NCBI RefSeq assembly: GCF_025370935.1
Contig: NC_133485.1
Location: 14,006,994 to 14,070,993, forward strand
DNA from: Choristoneura fumiferana
Lineage: Eukaryota > Arthropoda > Insecta > Lepidoptera > Tortricidae
Direction: 5' to 3'
Length of the DNA: 64,000 nucleotides
In this document: positions 1 to 12,800 of the stretch, piece after piece
Layout of the letters: the number at the start of each line of letters is the position of its first letter
Numbering within the stretch: the stretch's first letter is position 1
The notes under the pieces: generated by a model
The model's database searches: none
The model's input: only the letters and a program-made list of their open reading frames with translations
What the model was told of the DNA's origin: nothing
Program-made: the position numbers and the translations under genes

Positions 1-849
1 AATTGGCTCAAGGTTCATATTTCTTTTAGGCTGAAATTACCCCATTCATTTTTATTTTTTATTTCCGTTAGTAATATCCATAGTTACAGATTTTTCAATC
101 TCTGTATTCCGAAATAACCCACAAACGCAATGTGGTTCAAAATTTTGCCGCAAAGGAATATTAAATTTACATACATTACGAACAAAGCTGGATTAGTTAA
201 CACATTTATTACTCGAGAACAGCTGGACAGATTATTATGATCTTTGATGTGTGGATTGTAGAGTTTGTCTCCGCCCCGAATAGCAGAATAGGGGAAAGGA
301 GCGAAGCCGCGGAGTAATACTAGTAAGTATATAAAACAATTAGAAATGCCATGTCACTTTATATTTTGAACTAGCTTTTACCCGCGCTACGCTCGCGTGA
401 ACCATAAACATTTCAATGAAGCAACCAATCAAGGCAAGCATGCTAGCAAGCATTTAAGCAATCATTAAGGGCTAGCTTGCAAGTGAGCAGCTTCGCTCGC
501 GTGAACCATCATCATTTCAAGAAGCAAGTATGCAAGCAACTAAATAAACTTCATGCTACATGTTAAATCGTTTTGATAGCCGAAGTATCAGGACGCTACC
601 CTGTTCGACACACTGGAGATCTCTTAATGTTGTTAGAGAGGACTATTAACAAGGAACCTACGCCACCCTGTGATGTTTGATCATCCGCGGAAGTACAGAA
701 GGTGGCCCGAGTCTAAGATGATGGTGCCCTCTCCTCTCTATGTACTTCACTTAACTCCTGAATATGCCACCTTATGTTCTCCAGCTCCACTTCCAACTGC
801 GCTAGAAGAGTCCTAAAAGTCCGTCCGTTCTACGTAGCCAGGGTCATTT

Positions 850-1223
850 TATTTAGGTAGCCTTGGATCGCCCGGGATTCTTAGCATCCTCTGCCCGCCG
901 TTACTATGAACGCTACTATGGCAAGGAATAGCGGGGCGACGGGGAACTGGGGGCCATCTCTTTGCCGTGCGCTTCATTCTGGTAGGAGTTTGCCCATAAT
1001 CCCACACTGGGCATGCGAGTTGGCGATCGTAGGGCACAGTTTATTGCACCGCCGATGCTGCAGCCCATCCGAGGCCGGGGACTCAACTGTGCCGATTTTG
1101 GCTGCGCTATGCCGCAATCAGCCAGCTGCCAGAGCCAGTCTGTTAGACGTCAGGGTGCACCACGGGCAGGTAAGGTGGCTTGGGGTCCATAGATGGAGGT
1201 TGGCCCCCTTACACCACAAATAA
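850..1223. other. GC-rich segment of unknown origin
   Basis: About 370 bp of clearly higher GC content than the surroundings, with open frames on both strands and no recognised domain. It could be a fragment of a LINE open reading frame or a non-autonomous element. Confidence 0.35.
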
Positions 1224-1700
1224 AAAAATCTAAATCTTGAAAAGTTGAAAGTTTGAATACCTCAGACAATTACCATACTAACGTAAGCTGGGGTTATTTT
1301 GGGAATCACTTCACTGAATAACCCTAAAGGGGTAATTCGGGTTTTTTTTTAAAACTATATCTAGGCCTTTTAGACTGGCACAGTCATTCGCAAAAAACGA
1401 TTATTTGTCATAACATTAATAGTTCAATCTTGTAACTTATCAGGTTTTAGAGATAGCGGTGTTGGGGTTATTTCGTATTTAATTTTTTGGCACGAAAATG
1501 CACTCGACCCAAAAAAATATATATTGCACGTCCAACCGATGTCAGCGCCTCGCATCATCTGGAGAGACGCGAGGAGCGGTAAATAGGGCGTCCATTTAAG
1601 TGCTGCCAGTGGTTAAACATCGACACGTTTAGGAGAAATTTTAAATAAATGGAAAAACCCCGTTTACAGAATTACCCCAAAGCACCTTAACCGATTTTAA

Positions 1701-1745
1701 TGACGATGATGATGCTGATGATGATGATGATGATGATGATGATGG
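1701..1745. repeat. GAT microsatellite
   Basis: A run of GATGATGATG units after TTTAATGACG. Simple repeat. Confidence 0.9.
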
Positions 1746-1884
1746 TCGTATGTCATCGCTGCCGAATTCTTACTTTATTCAATGAAAGACATGGAGAAAC
1801 TTTGTCACAAAGACTTAATTCAGATAATTTGATATTACGCTGTCCGTCCGTCTATTTCTATAGGATTACTTAAAACTGAAGCAA

Positions 1885-2125
1885 ACTGAAGTGGCAGTGG
1901 GCCGGCCATATCAGCCGAAGAACCGGTAACTGCTAGGGTAAACGAGTAAAAGCCTAGCGTGGCGTGGGACGCCCTCAGACTAGGTGGAGCGATGATCTTC
2001 ACTGGGTAGCTGACAGTAACTGGATGAGAGTGGCCGAGGATCGTGCTCAGTGGCGTGCAATTGGAGACGCCTCTATGTCCAGTAGTGGGCTAAGATAGGC
2101 CGATGATGATGATGATGATGATGAC
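1885..2125 (+). mobile_element. RTE-like LINE 3' end with ATG tail
   Basis: Frames read WQWAGHISRRTG and then, from 1961 to the stop at 2096-2098, GRPQTRWSDDLHWVADSNW and MRVAEDRAQWRAIGDAS, the characteristic C-terminus of RTE-type retrotransposon polyproteins. An ATG/GAT microsatellite tail follows immediately (2101-2125). Only the last roughly 70 codons remain. Confidence 0.8.
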
Positions 2126-2142
2126 TTAAAATAAGACAATAA

Positions 2143-2350
2143 TCCCACTCATATTATAAATGCGAAAGTTTGTTAGTCTGTTTGTTTATTTCTTTATTAC
2201 CTTTTCACGTCTAAATCGTTGAACTGATTAGGATGAAATTTGAGATACAGATAGTTTGAGTCCCGTAGAAAAACATAGGGTAGTTTTTTTTAATCACATA
2301 ATTCCCGCGGAATAGCTATAAACGAATTCTACGCGGACAGAGTTGCGTGC
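2143..2350. repeat. ATAAATGCGAAAGT...CCGCGG repeat, copy 1
   Basis: TATTATAAATGCGAAAGTTTG, a Thr-codon-free AT-rich body with GATTAGGATGAAATTTG, and CCCGCGGAATAGC define a dispersed family. Solo ends reading GCGAAGCCGCGG...CTAGT occur near 301-325, 9727-9760, 39038 and 57071-57095. Termini with CTAG after a GC hairpin could indicate Helitron-like elements, which is inference. Confidence 0.55.
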
Positions 2351-3085
2351 AACAGTATGTACATTAGGGAATTTACCTACTGATAGTCTGATTTACGTCC
2401 TTATGCTGTAACTAAAAGGCATCGGTCACCTAGGTATCTTATAGTCTGTCTGCTAATACTATTTCTGTATTTATTAATGCACAATTCCTTTCAGATTCAA
2501 TGATAACTAACTGCATATAACTTTGCCTGGAATTATTATATTGCTGAAGTAGCCTTGGTGCTGTCATGCAATATTCAAGGTGAAGAAAAGAAGAAACGTT
2601 TAATGTTGATATGCAAGAAATTTAGGAATATCCGACTGATTAGATTTATTTATTAACGCTGTGTTAAAAAGTTTGTTCTAAATAAATATGATGTACACAA
2701 CGAAATAAAGTCTTCGTAGGCATCTTTCTTTTAGCGTTCCGTGGGTGGAAATTTTAGTGGAGCTTCTAAAAACAAGAATACCAACAGGTATGTAGTTTTC
2801 ATTTGTTGAATGAAACTATAGTAATTTCAGATGATGAGATAATAGGGGTACATATATATAAAGTACTATAAAACCGTACAACTTTGACCTTTGATATAAC
2901 TTTGCCCAAGTTGTAATTTTTTAAAACATCTGAAATAAAACAAAATTGACTGATTTGTGACCACTTTGTGACATGCACATTTCTAAATCATTTTTGTATA
3001 TTTTTTTCCCTGTTGTCACGAATAAATCTTTTCTTTTCCCTCGATATTGGAATATTTCTTTATTCCTGACGGGAGTTACTTCTCC

Positions 3086-3231
3086 TTTTTAGGGTTCCGT
3101 ACCCAAAGGGTGCCAACGGGACCCTATTGCTGAGACTCTGCTGTCTGTCTGTCTGTCTGTCTTCTACTGGTTCGTAACTATTATTTAGTTTTTAAGGTTA
3201 GGCCAACGGGACCCTATTGCTGAGACTCTGC

Positions 3232-3263
<32 letters not shown>

Positions 3264-3755
3264 CATCCGTCTGTCACAGGGCTTTATCTCTTGAACTGTA
3301 ATAGCTACCCGTGTGATGTCGGGTTAGAATTAGACCTCTCCATTTCTTCCGTGGATGTCGTAAGAGGCGACTGAGGACCGTAGGCCACAGGCTAGCAACC
3401 TGTCACTATTGTACCGTTTTTGTCAAACTTAAAACGTAAAATTGCTAAAAGTGGCTCCGAAGCTGTAACGTTTCGTGTGCTTTGCCTACCCCATTTAGGC
3501 ATACATGTTTGTGTGTACTAGACACTTGAAATGTTGACAGATTATGTAGGTATTACTGTGGCCTCCATAACAACAAATACTAATAAGTAAAATTAAAAAA
3601 TAAATGGAGTTGTCATACAAGAAACGTGTTTTTTTCCAGCGTTTTTTGGTTACTAGGCGTTGCTAAAACTTATAAGTGAACTGTTTTAAAAACATTGTAC
3701 GTACGGAACCCTTCGTATGTACGAGTCCGACTCGAACTTGACCTTTTTTATCCTG
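3086..3755. repeat. GGTTCCG-family element, copy 1, with nested insertion
   Basis: It starts TTTTTAGGGTTCCGTACCC, carries duplicated GGGACCCTATTGCTGAGACT blocks with (GTCT)n runs, and ends ACGGAACCCTTCGTATGTAC and CGAGTCCGACTCGAACTTG. A different repeat (about 3310-3500, CGTGTGATGTCGGGTTAGAA) is nested inside. Confidence 0.75.
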
Positions 3756-4499
3756 CTAAGGCCTTTTTGTTACAGCTTATATTTAACTCCGCGGGCAAAA
3801 TAAATATGAAGGGCAAAATTGGACGGTTTTATAGTACAAAAAAATAGTCTTCTATTTATAACAGAAAACGAACGACCAATAATTGAAGGATTTTAAATTG
3901 TGTTTATGTATGTAGGTAAATTATTTGATGGTGTTACATGACTCTCATGCAGCTCGTGAATTTGCTGCTCTGTATGTATGTGTGTTCTGGTGTTCTAAGT
4001 GACGATTAAATATTCACAGAACAAAAACAACCAAAATATCTAAATATCTTACGATATTAATGTTTATTTGTTAGGTTTATGAAAGTGTTGTAGGGAGGAT
4101 TTCTGCATGACACACACACATGTGTCGCACAAACACAGTTGTCTTGCACTTGTGTTTGCGGAGCGGCAAAGGAAAACGTTGAAGTTATTAATATGATTCA
4201 ATCAAATAAGTTTACACTTTATGACCTAGTCTCTATCACTTCGTGTTTGAACTGAAATAAGACTCAGAAAACAAGTAAACGATAAGTTGGGAGATCACTA
4301 ATGGTATTTTTTCAGGAACGCGGTGAGGTATCAGCGGCAATTTCTCGTTACCTTTATCAAATACCTTGCTACCCTTTAAAGTAGTGATAAAATCAAACTT
4401 CTATTTCAACGCAAACAAATTGTATAATTTTATGACACAGTCATTGAAATAGTACATTACTGCAAAGACCAGTAAGTAAGCCATAAAGCTTGTATAGTG

Positions 4500-5345
4500 C
4501 TTTTCTCAAAAATGATGACGATGATGATGATGACGAGGATGATGATTGTTAGTGATGGTGACGATGATGGTCGTTGATGGTGACGGTGATGATGATGATT
4601 GTTAGTGATGATGATGGTCGTTGATGGTGACGATGATGATGATGATTCTATAATGATGATTTTAATGATGATGGTGATGATGATGATAATGATGATGGTT
4701 GTTGATGATGATTTTGATGATGATGCTGATGATGATGACGGTTGATTGTGATTATTATGATGATGTAGATGATGTAAATAATATAGATGATAATATAGAC
4801 GACGTAGATAATGATAATGATGATGATGCAGATATGTATATGATGATATTGATGATGATGACGATGATGATGATGTAAATTATGTAGATAATGATGATGA
4901 TGATGCTGAAAACGATGATGATGATTGGGGCAGAACAAACATGACATGTACCTATGTAATATTTCTTCTGACATGTGTAATATTTGTAACACCTGTGTAA
5001 GTTCCTGCGGATTAAATAATTTCATTTTATTTCATTTCATGATGGTTAGGATGTCGATGACGACGATTTATATGATGATGATGATGAAGATGGTTGATTG
5101 TGATCATTATGATGATATAGTTGATGTAAATTATGTAGATGATTATATAGATGAAGTAGATGATGATAATGATGATAATGCAGACATGTATATGATGTAT
5201 ATGATGATATTGATGATGATGACGATGATGAAGATGTAAATTATGTAGATGATGATGTAGAAGATGATAATAATGTAGATGGTGATGATGCTGAAAACGA
5301 TGATGATGATTGGGGCAGAACAAACATGACATGTACCTGTGTATT
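4500..5345. repeat. Diverged GAT microsatellite with internal duplication
   Basis: Almost the whole stretch is GAT-derived. Segment 4722-4960 (GGTTGATTGTGATTATTATG through GGGGCAGAACAAACATGACA) is repeated at about 5085-5345 with short indels. All six frames give poly-Asp or poly-His strings, so the open frames here are not genes. Confidence 0.9.
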
Positions 5346-7285
5346 CCTGCGAAATAAATAATTTCTCACCCTGGAGATCGCATAGATCGATATTTACTTG
5401 ACATCTTATTTCGAAACTAATTTATTATTTTGTCACTAGTAACGTGCTAGCACAAGTCTTTTCGCGATAGTTTTAATCTTCTTCTGCGTGAAACATAAAC
5501 ATTGTAGTAGAAAAATAGTAGAATTATTATATGTTCAATTTTTTAACAAACGAGTTGGTGTTATGCTCTATGTCACAGGATGACTAAATATTGACTATCC
5601 ATATCGATAATAATATCACTCATGTTTAGACTTTGCTCATGTCTAGCTTTAGAGACATTCTTGACTGAGCCGGCCGCGATAACTGTAGTAGGTAGTATGG
5701 CGTTCTTTTTCGAGTGTCATTGCTACTGAACTGTCAGGTTGCCTTACAGAAGAAAAGGAAACTCGTGTAAAATGACAATCTCGCATACAGATACCCAGAA
5801 TCAAGAACCAAAATCAGAAGAATTGTATAAGCTCATATATTGATAATTTTTTATTGTGAGCTTACTTTTTTTTTAAATATGTGTAACTATTATTACAAAT
5901 TATATATTTTTAAGCTTCTGGTACCTTGACTTTTGTATTTAGGACTATTGCATGGTAGGTGCACGCGGCTATTAGCTAGTTTTATAAGATCTCCGCTTAC
6001 AAATTGTATCTTTCGCGTCACTGCTTTCATTATAGTGGCATCATAATAATGTTTGATTTTGAGTTTGCATTACATTATAGGCACTAAGTAAGTATAGAAG
6101 TTAGGTTGGTCAAAACTGTCTTATTGGCTGTACATTAATTTTCACCCAATCTAGTGTCCCAAATTTCAAATTTGTCAATTTTCAAAATCACTCAATATGC
6201 CTGACTGAAATGTTTTGAATGAAATCTGGGCCATATTGTCCGAAATAAAGGTCTTTACTTATTATTGTAATAGCTGGTTCAGATTTTCGATCACGAACCC
6301 ATCTGGACCCGGTCATTTGAAAGGCATGGGACCACAGCCAACATATCTAATATAGATGAGATGAGCAGAATTTTGGAGGTCTATCCCCTAATACACTATA
6401 AGGATGTGCTAGCGGACAGGCCTCTACAGTTGTCAGATCCGAACAGTAATTCACATGGAGTGGGCTATGGCGTTATAGGATGCCGTATACAGCATTACCG
6501 AGATATGGAGTGAGATAACGGACACCTACCATTCCAATTTTTCCAATATCATATAAATTGTACTTTTAGTAGGCGATGACATGCCGTTCACTAAATGGGC
6601 CGCTCAAACTATTGACCCCCGGAACAACGAGGTGTAGTATAATATAATGCTTCAAAAATGTGTTTCACATACTTTTATTCTGACCTAGAAAGACGTGTAA
6701 TAGTATGTGATATTTTTGATTGGTTCGATTGCATCGAAATAAATACTTGAATAATTGAGTGGTTTCGGTGTTACCAGGTTCCTTGACCCTTGATGCGTGG
6801 CTTTACTGGTACGTCCATGAGGCATATGTGCTATATGACCAGTGATGTAAATAATGGAGTTGTTCTTTCAATAAATAATAAACTTTATTACATACATTAT
6901 AATAATTATTTTTATTCTTGAACCACATTTAGATATTGTTGATTGACTGGACAGCGGGAATATTTAACTTGTATCACAGTTTATACCTTTTTTTTGTTCT
7001 CAAAGTATTAGCTGAATCTAATGCCGACGTTGTTCACTAGCAGACCTGACCCCCTGATCCTGATAATTATTCTCAAACGCTGTCTAATGCGACATACTGC
7101 ATTTTACTTACCCCAAAGAAAAGATTGTATGGTAGAACTGCAACTGTCACAGGCGGAACGGCAGTGATGGGCCTGGTAATTGCAGCCTGCTCGCGTGCAC
7201 AGACAGATGAGAGGAATAGAGCAACAAAATAATTAAAAGAAACTGGAATTAATCAAAATACCACGCACAGGACTTATCACGCTAA
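5346..7285. other. No feature recognised
   Basis: AT-rich sequence without long open frames, splice-linked exons or a repeat I can pair within the window. Confidence 0.5.
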
Positions 7286-7290
7286 CACAC

Positions 7291-7499
7291 ACGAGTAATA
7301 TTTACCTCGATGTTTCGGCAACATTACAGTGGCCGTGGTCACGAGTAGACTGAAGTGTGGGGTGTCAAGTCTGCCTAGCAGCGCGAGTCCTTCGAACTAC
7401 CCGCACTTGGTCATTTTTATTTGTCACCCCACACTTCAGTCTACCCGTGACCACGGCGACTGTAATGTTGCCGAAACGTCGAGGTAAATATTACTCGTG
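7291..7499. repeat. Inverted repeat with GTTGCCGAAACGTCGAGG arms
   Basis: Left arm 7291-7364 (ACGAGTAATATTTACCTCGA onward) is the reverse complement of 7425-7499, with a 60-nt loop and about 90 percent identity. It is typical of a MITE or hairpin transposon relic. Confidence 0.85.
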
Positions 7500-7732
7500 T
7501 CTAAAAATATATTGTTTCCAAAATAGTTACTTGATTTATAATGCATAATATTTGGCATGATAATTGGGATATGAATTTACTGTACCAGCGGGAAAATTAC
7601 AAATTAATTATACCCACTGCCCGGTCAACCAGACTAGTTAGCCGTAGATCCTACAGGCAAAGAGCGCTCAAAAAGTAGCAAAGTAAATACATTCCCTTTT
7701 TACTCTTAGTATTTGAGGACATGTATAGTTAT

Positions 7733-8390
7733 TTTCACACCTCTCCTTCAGAAAAGTAACTTTTCCTCCCTGACGAGAGGGAGCAAAGTGGAACTTTTCT
7801 GTTCAAGGCTTTTCTAAGTATTTTATTGCAAATGCAATTTTTTGAAGTTGATAATTGTAAAGCCACGCCATTTTCTATGCTGGTTGTTCTTTAATAATAT
7901 TTAGAATTTACTTCTTTCAAGTTTCTTAATGCTCGGTGTGAAAAGTTGTATGAGCGACTCGGGAGAAAAATTATTTTCATCTTGTGCGTTAACACTTGAA
8001 TCCCTCATTACGCTCAGGATTCTACTTTAGAATCCTTCGCTACATTCTGGATTCTACAATAGAATCCTGAGCGTAGCGAGGGATTCTAAAGTAGAATCCT
8101 GAGCGTAATGAGGGATTCAAGTGTTAACGCCCAAGATGAAAATATTTTTGCTCCCGAGTGGCTCATACAACTTTTCACACCGAGCATTAAGAAACTTGAA
8201 AATAACAAATTCTTAATATTATTAAAGAAGCATAAGCATAAGCATAGAAAATGGCGTGGCTTTACAATTATCAACTTCAAAAAATTGCATTTGCAATAAA
8301 ATACTTAGAAAAGCCTTGAACAGAAAAGTTGCACTTTGCTCCCTCTCGTCAGGGAGGAAAAGTTACTTTTCTGAAGGAGAGGTGTGAAAT
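7733..8390. mobile_element. Fold-back element with about 320-bp arms
   Basis: The sequence from CACACCTCTCCTTCAG to the centre near 8060 is mirrored to CTGAAGGAGAGGTGTG at 8380-8388. Both arms include CTTTTCTAAGTATTTTATTG, the CGGTGTGAAAAGTTGTATGA block and GGATTCTACTTTAGAATCC. Small indels mean the arms are old. Two overlapping open frames in it are mirror artefacts. Confidence 0.9.
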
Positions 8391-8416
8391 AGTTATTTGT
8401 GTCACAAGGGAGCAAA

Positions 8417-8572
8417 ATGGTATAGAAAATGACGTGGCTTTCCAATTATTAACTTAAAAAAATTGTATTTGCAATAAAACACTTAGAAAAGCCTTGAACA
8501 GAAAAATTGCACTTTGCTCCCTCTCGGTAGGGAGGAAAAGTTACTTTTCTGAAGGAGAAGTGTGAAAAAAAC
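8417..8572. repeat. Third, partial copy of the fold-back arm
   Basis: AATGACGTGGCTTTCCAATT, ACACTTAGAAAAGCCTTGAA and GGGAGGAAAAGTTACTTTTC repeat the outer 150 bp of the right arm of 7733-8390 in direct orientation. Confidence 0.85.
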
Positions 8573-8576
8573 TATT

Positions 8577-8899
8577 TGAGCATTTCTAAATAAAGTTTGT
8601 ACATTTGATTTGCGACTCCTATTTGTGATAAAAAATTGCAGGTATGTAGAGTGAACGATACTGAGTCGTAATAACATAGTCTCTCAAAATGTCCCAATTG
8701 GTTTGTATGGAAATTTCCTGTTTTGTTACCAAAACTATGGATTTGCGGTAACAAAAAAGGAATTTTCCATACAAATTAATTGGGACATTTCGGGAGACTA
8801 TGTTATTTAAACTCAGTGAACGATTCACTCTATCTACCTGCAAATTTTTCCCAAATCGGTGTCGCTAATCAAATGTACAAACTTTTTTAGAAATGCTCA
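8577..8899. repeat. Inverted repeat of about 320 bp
   Basis: TGAGCATTTCTAAATAAAGT at 8577 pairs with the reverse complement ending GAAATGCTCA at 8899. The inner arms share GTCCCAATTGGTTTGTATGG and its complement. It starts right after the partial copy at 8417-8572. Confidence 0.85.
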
Positions 8900-9065
8900 T
8901 TTTAGCACTGTAGCTTGCTGTGACAAAGTACCAAACTTTTCAGCTACCTATGAGCTTGACTGCTTCGAATTAGGTTTGATGCAACATCTGTCTCCGATGA
9001 TGACGTGTCAGCTAAACTGAACGTTCCCGTAGTCTGCAAATACGACGGACTATTTGCGGTAGTTC

Positions 9066-9210
9066 TAGTTCCTTCACAAGACCTTGAAGAAACAACTGCG
9101 TTATTTTTCCGCCTTTGTACCTTTGCAAGAACTGAAGATGCTACTGCGAAAGGAACAAAGACAAAAAATAAACGCAGTTTTTCCTTCTAGTCTTGTAAAG
9201 GAACTAATGC
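9066..9210. repeat. Short inverted repeat (GTTCCTTCACAAGAC arms)
   Basis: AGTTCCTTCACAAGACCTTG pairs with CTAGTCTTGTAAAGGAACT near 9187-9205, with AACTGCGTTATTTTT and its complement inside. Imperfect arms of about 55 nt. Confidence 0.65.
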
Positions 9211-10023
9211 AAAAAAAAACGCAGTAGTTCCATCGCACGAACATCCAAAGGAAGCACTGCCAATAATCCAGTACGCACGACTACAACTCTGCTGGATCGG
9301 ATAAAAATCCTAGCAGATAATAATAGGTAGTTATATGATACGAATTGACAACTGTTTTCGACTCGAAGGTAACAAAGGGAGTGTAGATGATTTTGGAACT
9401 GCTCGTAGTCTTCGGCTGATTGTGCCAAATCATCGGTTATGATTATCCTAACAAAATCAATTTATAGAGATATGTAGGTACAAAATTAGCACGGGATAGT
9501 TTTTTACCGCAATTTGATACCAGTTATCGGCGAGTGGGTGAACTTTTGCTGTTATGTAAGTATTTCGTAAGTATTTATTTATACCTATAAAGGCAAAACA
9601 TGGCCTAAAAATGCATGAGATTTGGCAAACATACAATTGGAATTATGGAATACTCCTTGAGGATCGCAGAGGTGCAAGAAGTTTTTTTTAATTCGAATAC
9701 CTACACTACAGAATAGATTTTTTTCTTCAACGGGAGCGAAGCCGCGGGATTAAGCTAGTAATTATATATATACGAACTGAGAAATCCAGATGCAGAAGCC
9801 TAGATAAACTCTTCGTCAACTCTTTTCATGGTTAGCAACTTATTAATAATTGATATTAGCAGCTTATGATTACTAATTCTCTACCAAAAGTCTTACCACA
9901 GAAATTGAGTGATGATGATGATGATAATTAGGTTAGTAAACTCTGTATGCTTTTTAGTACCTCTTTTGATAGAAAGAGCTTACATGAAGCACTGTTCATA
10001 AAGTATTAGGTATGTCTAAAGGT

Positions 10024-10254
10024 ACTGTTACACATGCTCGTTACTAGCATGCTTATAAGAATGCTTATGAGCATGTTCATGGACTGAAGCAAACGCGTTC
10101 ACACTTGCTTATTACCTTTCCCCCTTCCACCCCGTCTCGAGCTTGCGACTAATAAGCATGCTCGATAGTAGCATGTCCTGTTCACACATGCTACTAGCTA
10201 GCATTTGCTCAATAGTAGCATGCTTTCTTGCTACTAAAGAGCACGTGTAACAGT
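10024..10254. mobile_element. MITE with ACTGTTACACRTGCTC termini
   Basis: The left end ACTGTTACACATGCTC and right end GAGCACGTGTAACAGT form a 16-bp terminal inverted repeat with one mismatch. The 231-bp interior is rich in GCATGCT, GAGCATG and CTAGTAGCATG words. No coding capacity. Confidence 0.8.
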
Positions 10255-11215
10255 GTCTTAAGGGACTTTGGCCTTACGGATGCCCTTGATAAACTTGATT
10301 GCCTGTGCATTTCTGTGCGTGTCGTACAAGGTGACTAAGAGCCCTGGTGGCAGTGCTCTCTATTGCTAACTACGAATTCCAAACTTCAGCTCTGCGGCGT
10401 GGAAGGTAAGGACAAACCACCGCACTATTTTCCCAAGAAACTCGTCCTGTACATTTGCTACCGATTTTCAACCAACGACCATGACCACATTAGCAAGAGT
10501 AGTAACTACGAAAAGTAACTATAAATATAACCTGGATAATAGCAAGACCATCAACCAAGACAAGAAACCGTGGTCAGAATCTTGGTAATTTCTCAATTTA
10601 TCGTACACATATTATGAACACTTGAAAGGCGTTTGGCTCGTATTATAATATGCGAACAGTTATCCAAGACCCTGCTTCTAATTATCAATAAAATACCTAT
10701 AAATTTTATAGGTCGTAGTAAAATTTTCGAGTAAAGTACAGTTGGTACAAAATTTCGTGACTCGATAAAAAAATGTGAATATTACTCGAAGGAGTACCCC
10801 GATCGGGTAGCTAAGTGTCGCAATAGACTTTCGCTAGCTGGCGCTGTCTATTTGAGTGTGTGCGTGAGCTCCTAGTGTCCGTATACGGCCGCAATTGACG
10901 TTCAAAGTAAAGCACCTCGTTTGCGGCTTTGGCGGAATATTTCATTTCGAGTGTGGGGTCAAAAAATCGGTTACGCTTAGATACTCCCGCCACTAGTTTT
11001 TGGTGAAATAATTCTTCATAATTTACGAAAAAAACCTGAAAAAAGGAACTATTGATAACAGCGCCATCTAACGGGACGGTAAAAATATTGTTGTTTATGA
11101 ACTTTGGTATGCCAAATGATAGCTAATGATATTCAATTCATATACAGGGTGAGATTTGGTACGTGATACAAAACTTGTCTTTGGAGCTCAGTTAATAGGA
11201 TAAAATAATGCATTT

Positions 11216-11507
11216 ACTAATATTATAAATGTGAAAGTGTGTTTGTGTGTTTGTATGTTTGTCCGTCTTTCACGTCGAAACGAAGCAACGGATCGAGTTG
11301 ATTTTTGGCATAGAGATAATTATGGGCCAGAGCACTCTCTGGCCCATAATTATCTCTATGCCAAAAATCCGCGATAAAAATTCGGGATAAAAAGTAGCCT
11401 ATATCACTACATAGGCTACTTTTTATCCCGAAAAAATGCACGGTTCCCGAGGGAAGAGCGCGCGATAACGGAATTCGACGCGGATGAAGCCGCGGGCAAA
11501 TGCTAGT
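11216..11507. repeat. ATAAATGTGAAAGT...GCTAG repeat with two perfect hairpins
   Basis: It is the same family as 2143-2350, ending GAAGCCGCGGGCAAATGCTAG. Two near-perfect hairpins sit inside: 11301-11368 (TTTTTGGCATAGAGATAATT and its complement) and 11384-11430 (CGGGATAAAAAGTAGCCTAT and its complement). Confidence 0.75.
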
Positions 11508-11587
11508 TATTTCTGTAAAGATGACATTTTAATTAATGTAATTTTAATTGAATTGTTTAAATTTGTATATTATAAATTTACTATTTA

Positions 11588-11649
11588 ATACGAGAGCGAG
11601 AGGGACCGCATGACACGAACTTCGAGTTTCGAGTTTCATAGTAGCCCTG
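11588..11649. repeat. Half copy of the GGGCTACTACGAA MITE
   Basis: CGAGAGCGAGAGGGACCGC, ACGAACTTCGAGTTTCGAG and GTAGCCCTGC match the right half of 40809-40974. The left terminus is missing. Confidence 0.75.
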
Positions 11650-12257
11650 CCGGACGTAGGACGTACTATTGAACATTTATAATACTTATTCAATTTTAAT
11701 AATTGTATATTGGAACTCATGCAGTACCTACAAATAAAATAATCTTTTTAAAATTTATTATTTATATTTTTAGTTTCCGCTAATGCTAAACTACTCGTAT
11801 GTAGCCGTTTGAAAAAGATGCGCTATGAAGATGCGCAGCCGCGAGGCAGCTGTGCGAGGGCAGCACGCATCCACAACATGCATCCACAGCACGCATCCAC
11901 AGCACGCATCTAGAGCACGCATCCACAGCACGCATCCACAGCATGCATCCACAGCACGCATCCACAGCATGCATCGACAGCACGCATCCACAGCACGCAT
12001 CCGTAGCACGCATCTAGAGCACGCATCCACAGCACGCATCCACAGCATGCATCCACAGCACGCACCACAGCATGCATCCACAGCACGCATCCAGAGCACG
12101 CATCCACAGCACGCATCTTTTTATATAAAAAAACATAGCTCAGTTGAACCCGTTTCCACCAGTGCTATGCTATGTGGACGTGGATGATTGGTGGAGTACC
12201 ATCTTTTTCTCGAAGCAGTTCAGGCCATTTTCAACCCCCCTATATATATATACACAT

Positions 12258-12450
12258 TTCTTGAATAGATGTAGCTATTATAAGGTCACGGGTGAGCAAA
12301 GTAATTGCTTTAGTTAATTGATGTTAGACCCATGGTCTAACATCTGGTTCTTACAGAGAGGTGGTGGAAGAAATGCATGAACACACATTTCTTGCATAGA
12401 CGTAGCCATCATAAGGTCACGGGTGAGCATTGTTTTAGTTCATTGATATG
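12258..12450. repeat. Duplicated CACATTTCTTGCATAG block
   Basis: CACATTTCTTGAATAGATGT at 12252 and CACACATTTCTTGCATAGAC at 12382, both followed by TAAGGTCACGGGTGAGCA, are two copies about 130 bp apart. A third is at 39581-39651 in the intron of member 3. Confidence 0.8.
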
Positions 12451-12545
12451 AATCTCCGCAAAGTAACGCCTAATTCAATAAATTACATGATAGGGGCTTT
12501 ACTAAATCTGTAATCTGTACATCTTACGAGTATCTGTACTAGCTT

Positions 12546-12800
12546 GACGACCAGATGACCATAAGTGGTTAGAGAGCCTAACTACCTACGATGCTTGTAT
12601 TTGTATTGTATTGTATTTGTAATGAATAATACGAATGTTTGTTCTCGGGTCTTGGATGTTTAATATGTATTTAATTATGTATGTATCTATATAGGTAAGT
12701 ATGTTTATCCGTTGCCTAGTATCCATATACAAGCTTTGTTTAGTTTGGGACTAGGTCAATTGGTGTCAAGTGTCCCATGATATTTGTTATTATTTATTTT
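12546..12800 (+). mobile_element. tRNA-derived SINE copy with deleted B box
   Basis: It starts GACGACCAGATGACCATAAG and continues with the same body as 57811-58085 (GAATGTTTGTTCTCGGGTCT, then GGGACTAGGTCAATTGGTGT). The segment with the B box is deleted and replaced by a TTGTATTGTATT stretch. It lies between the two minisatellite arms and cannot be transcribed from its own promoter. Confidence 0.85.

Noticed and set aside
4648..5332. Several open frames rich in His or Asp/Met on both strands
   Set aside because: They are read-throughs of the GAT microsatellite and have no leader, domain or splice structure.
8086..8299. Overlapping open frames on both strands
   Set aside because: They mirror each other because they lie in the arm of the 7733-8390 fold-back element.
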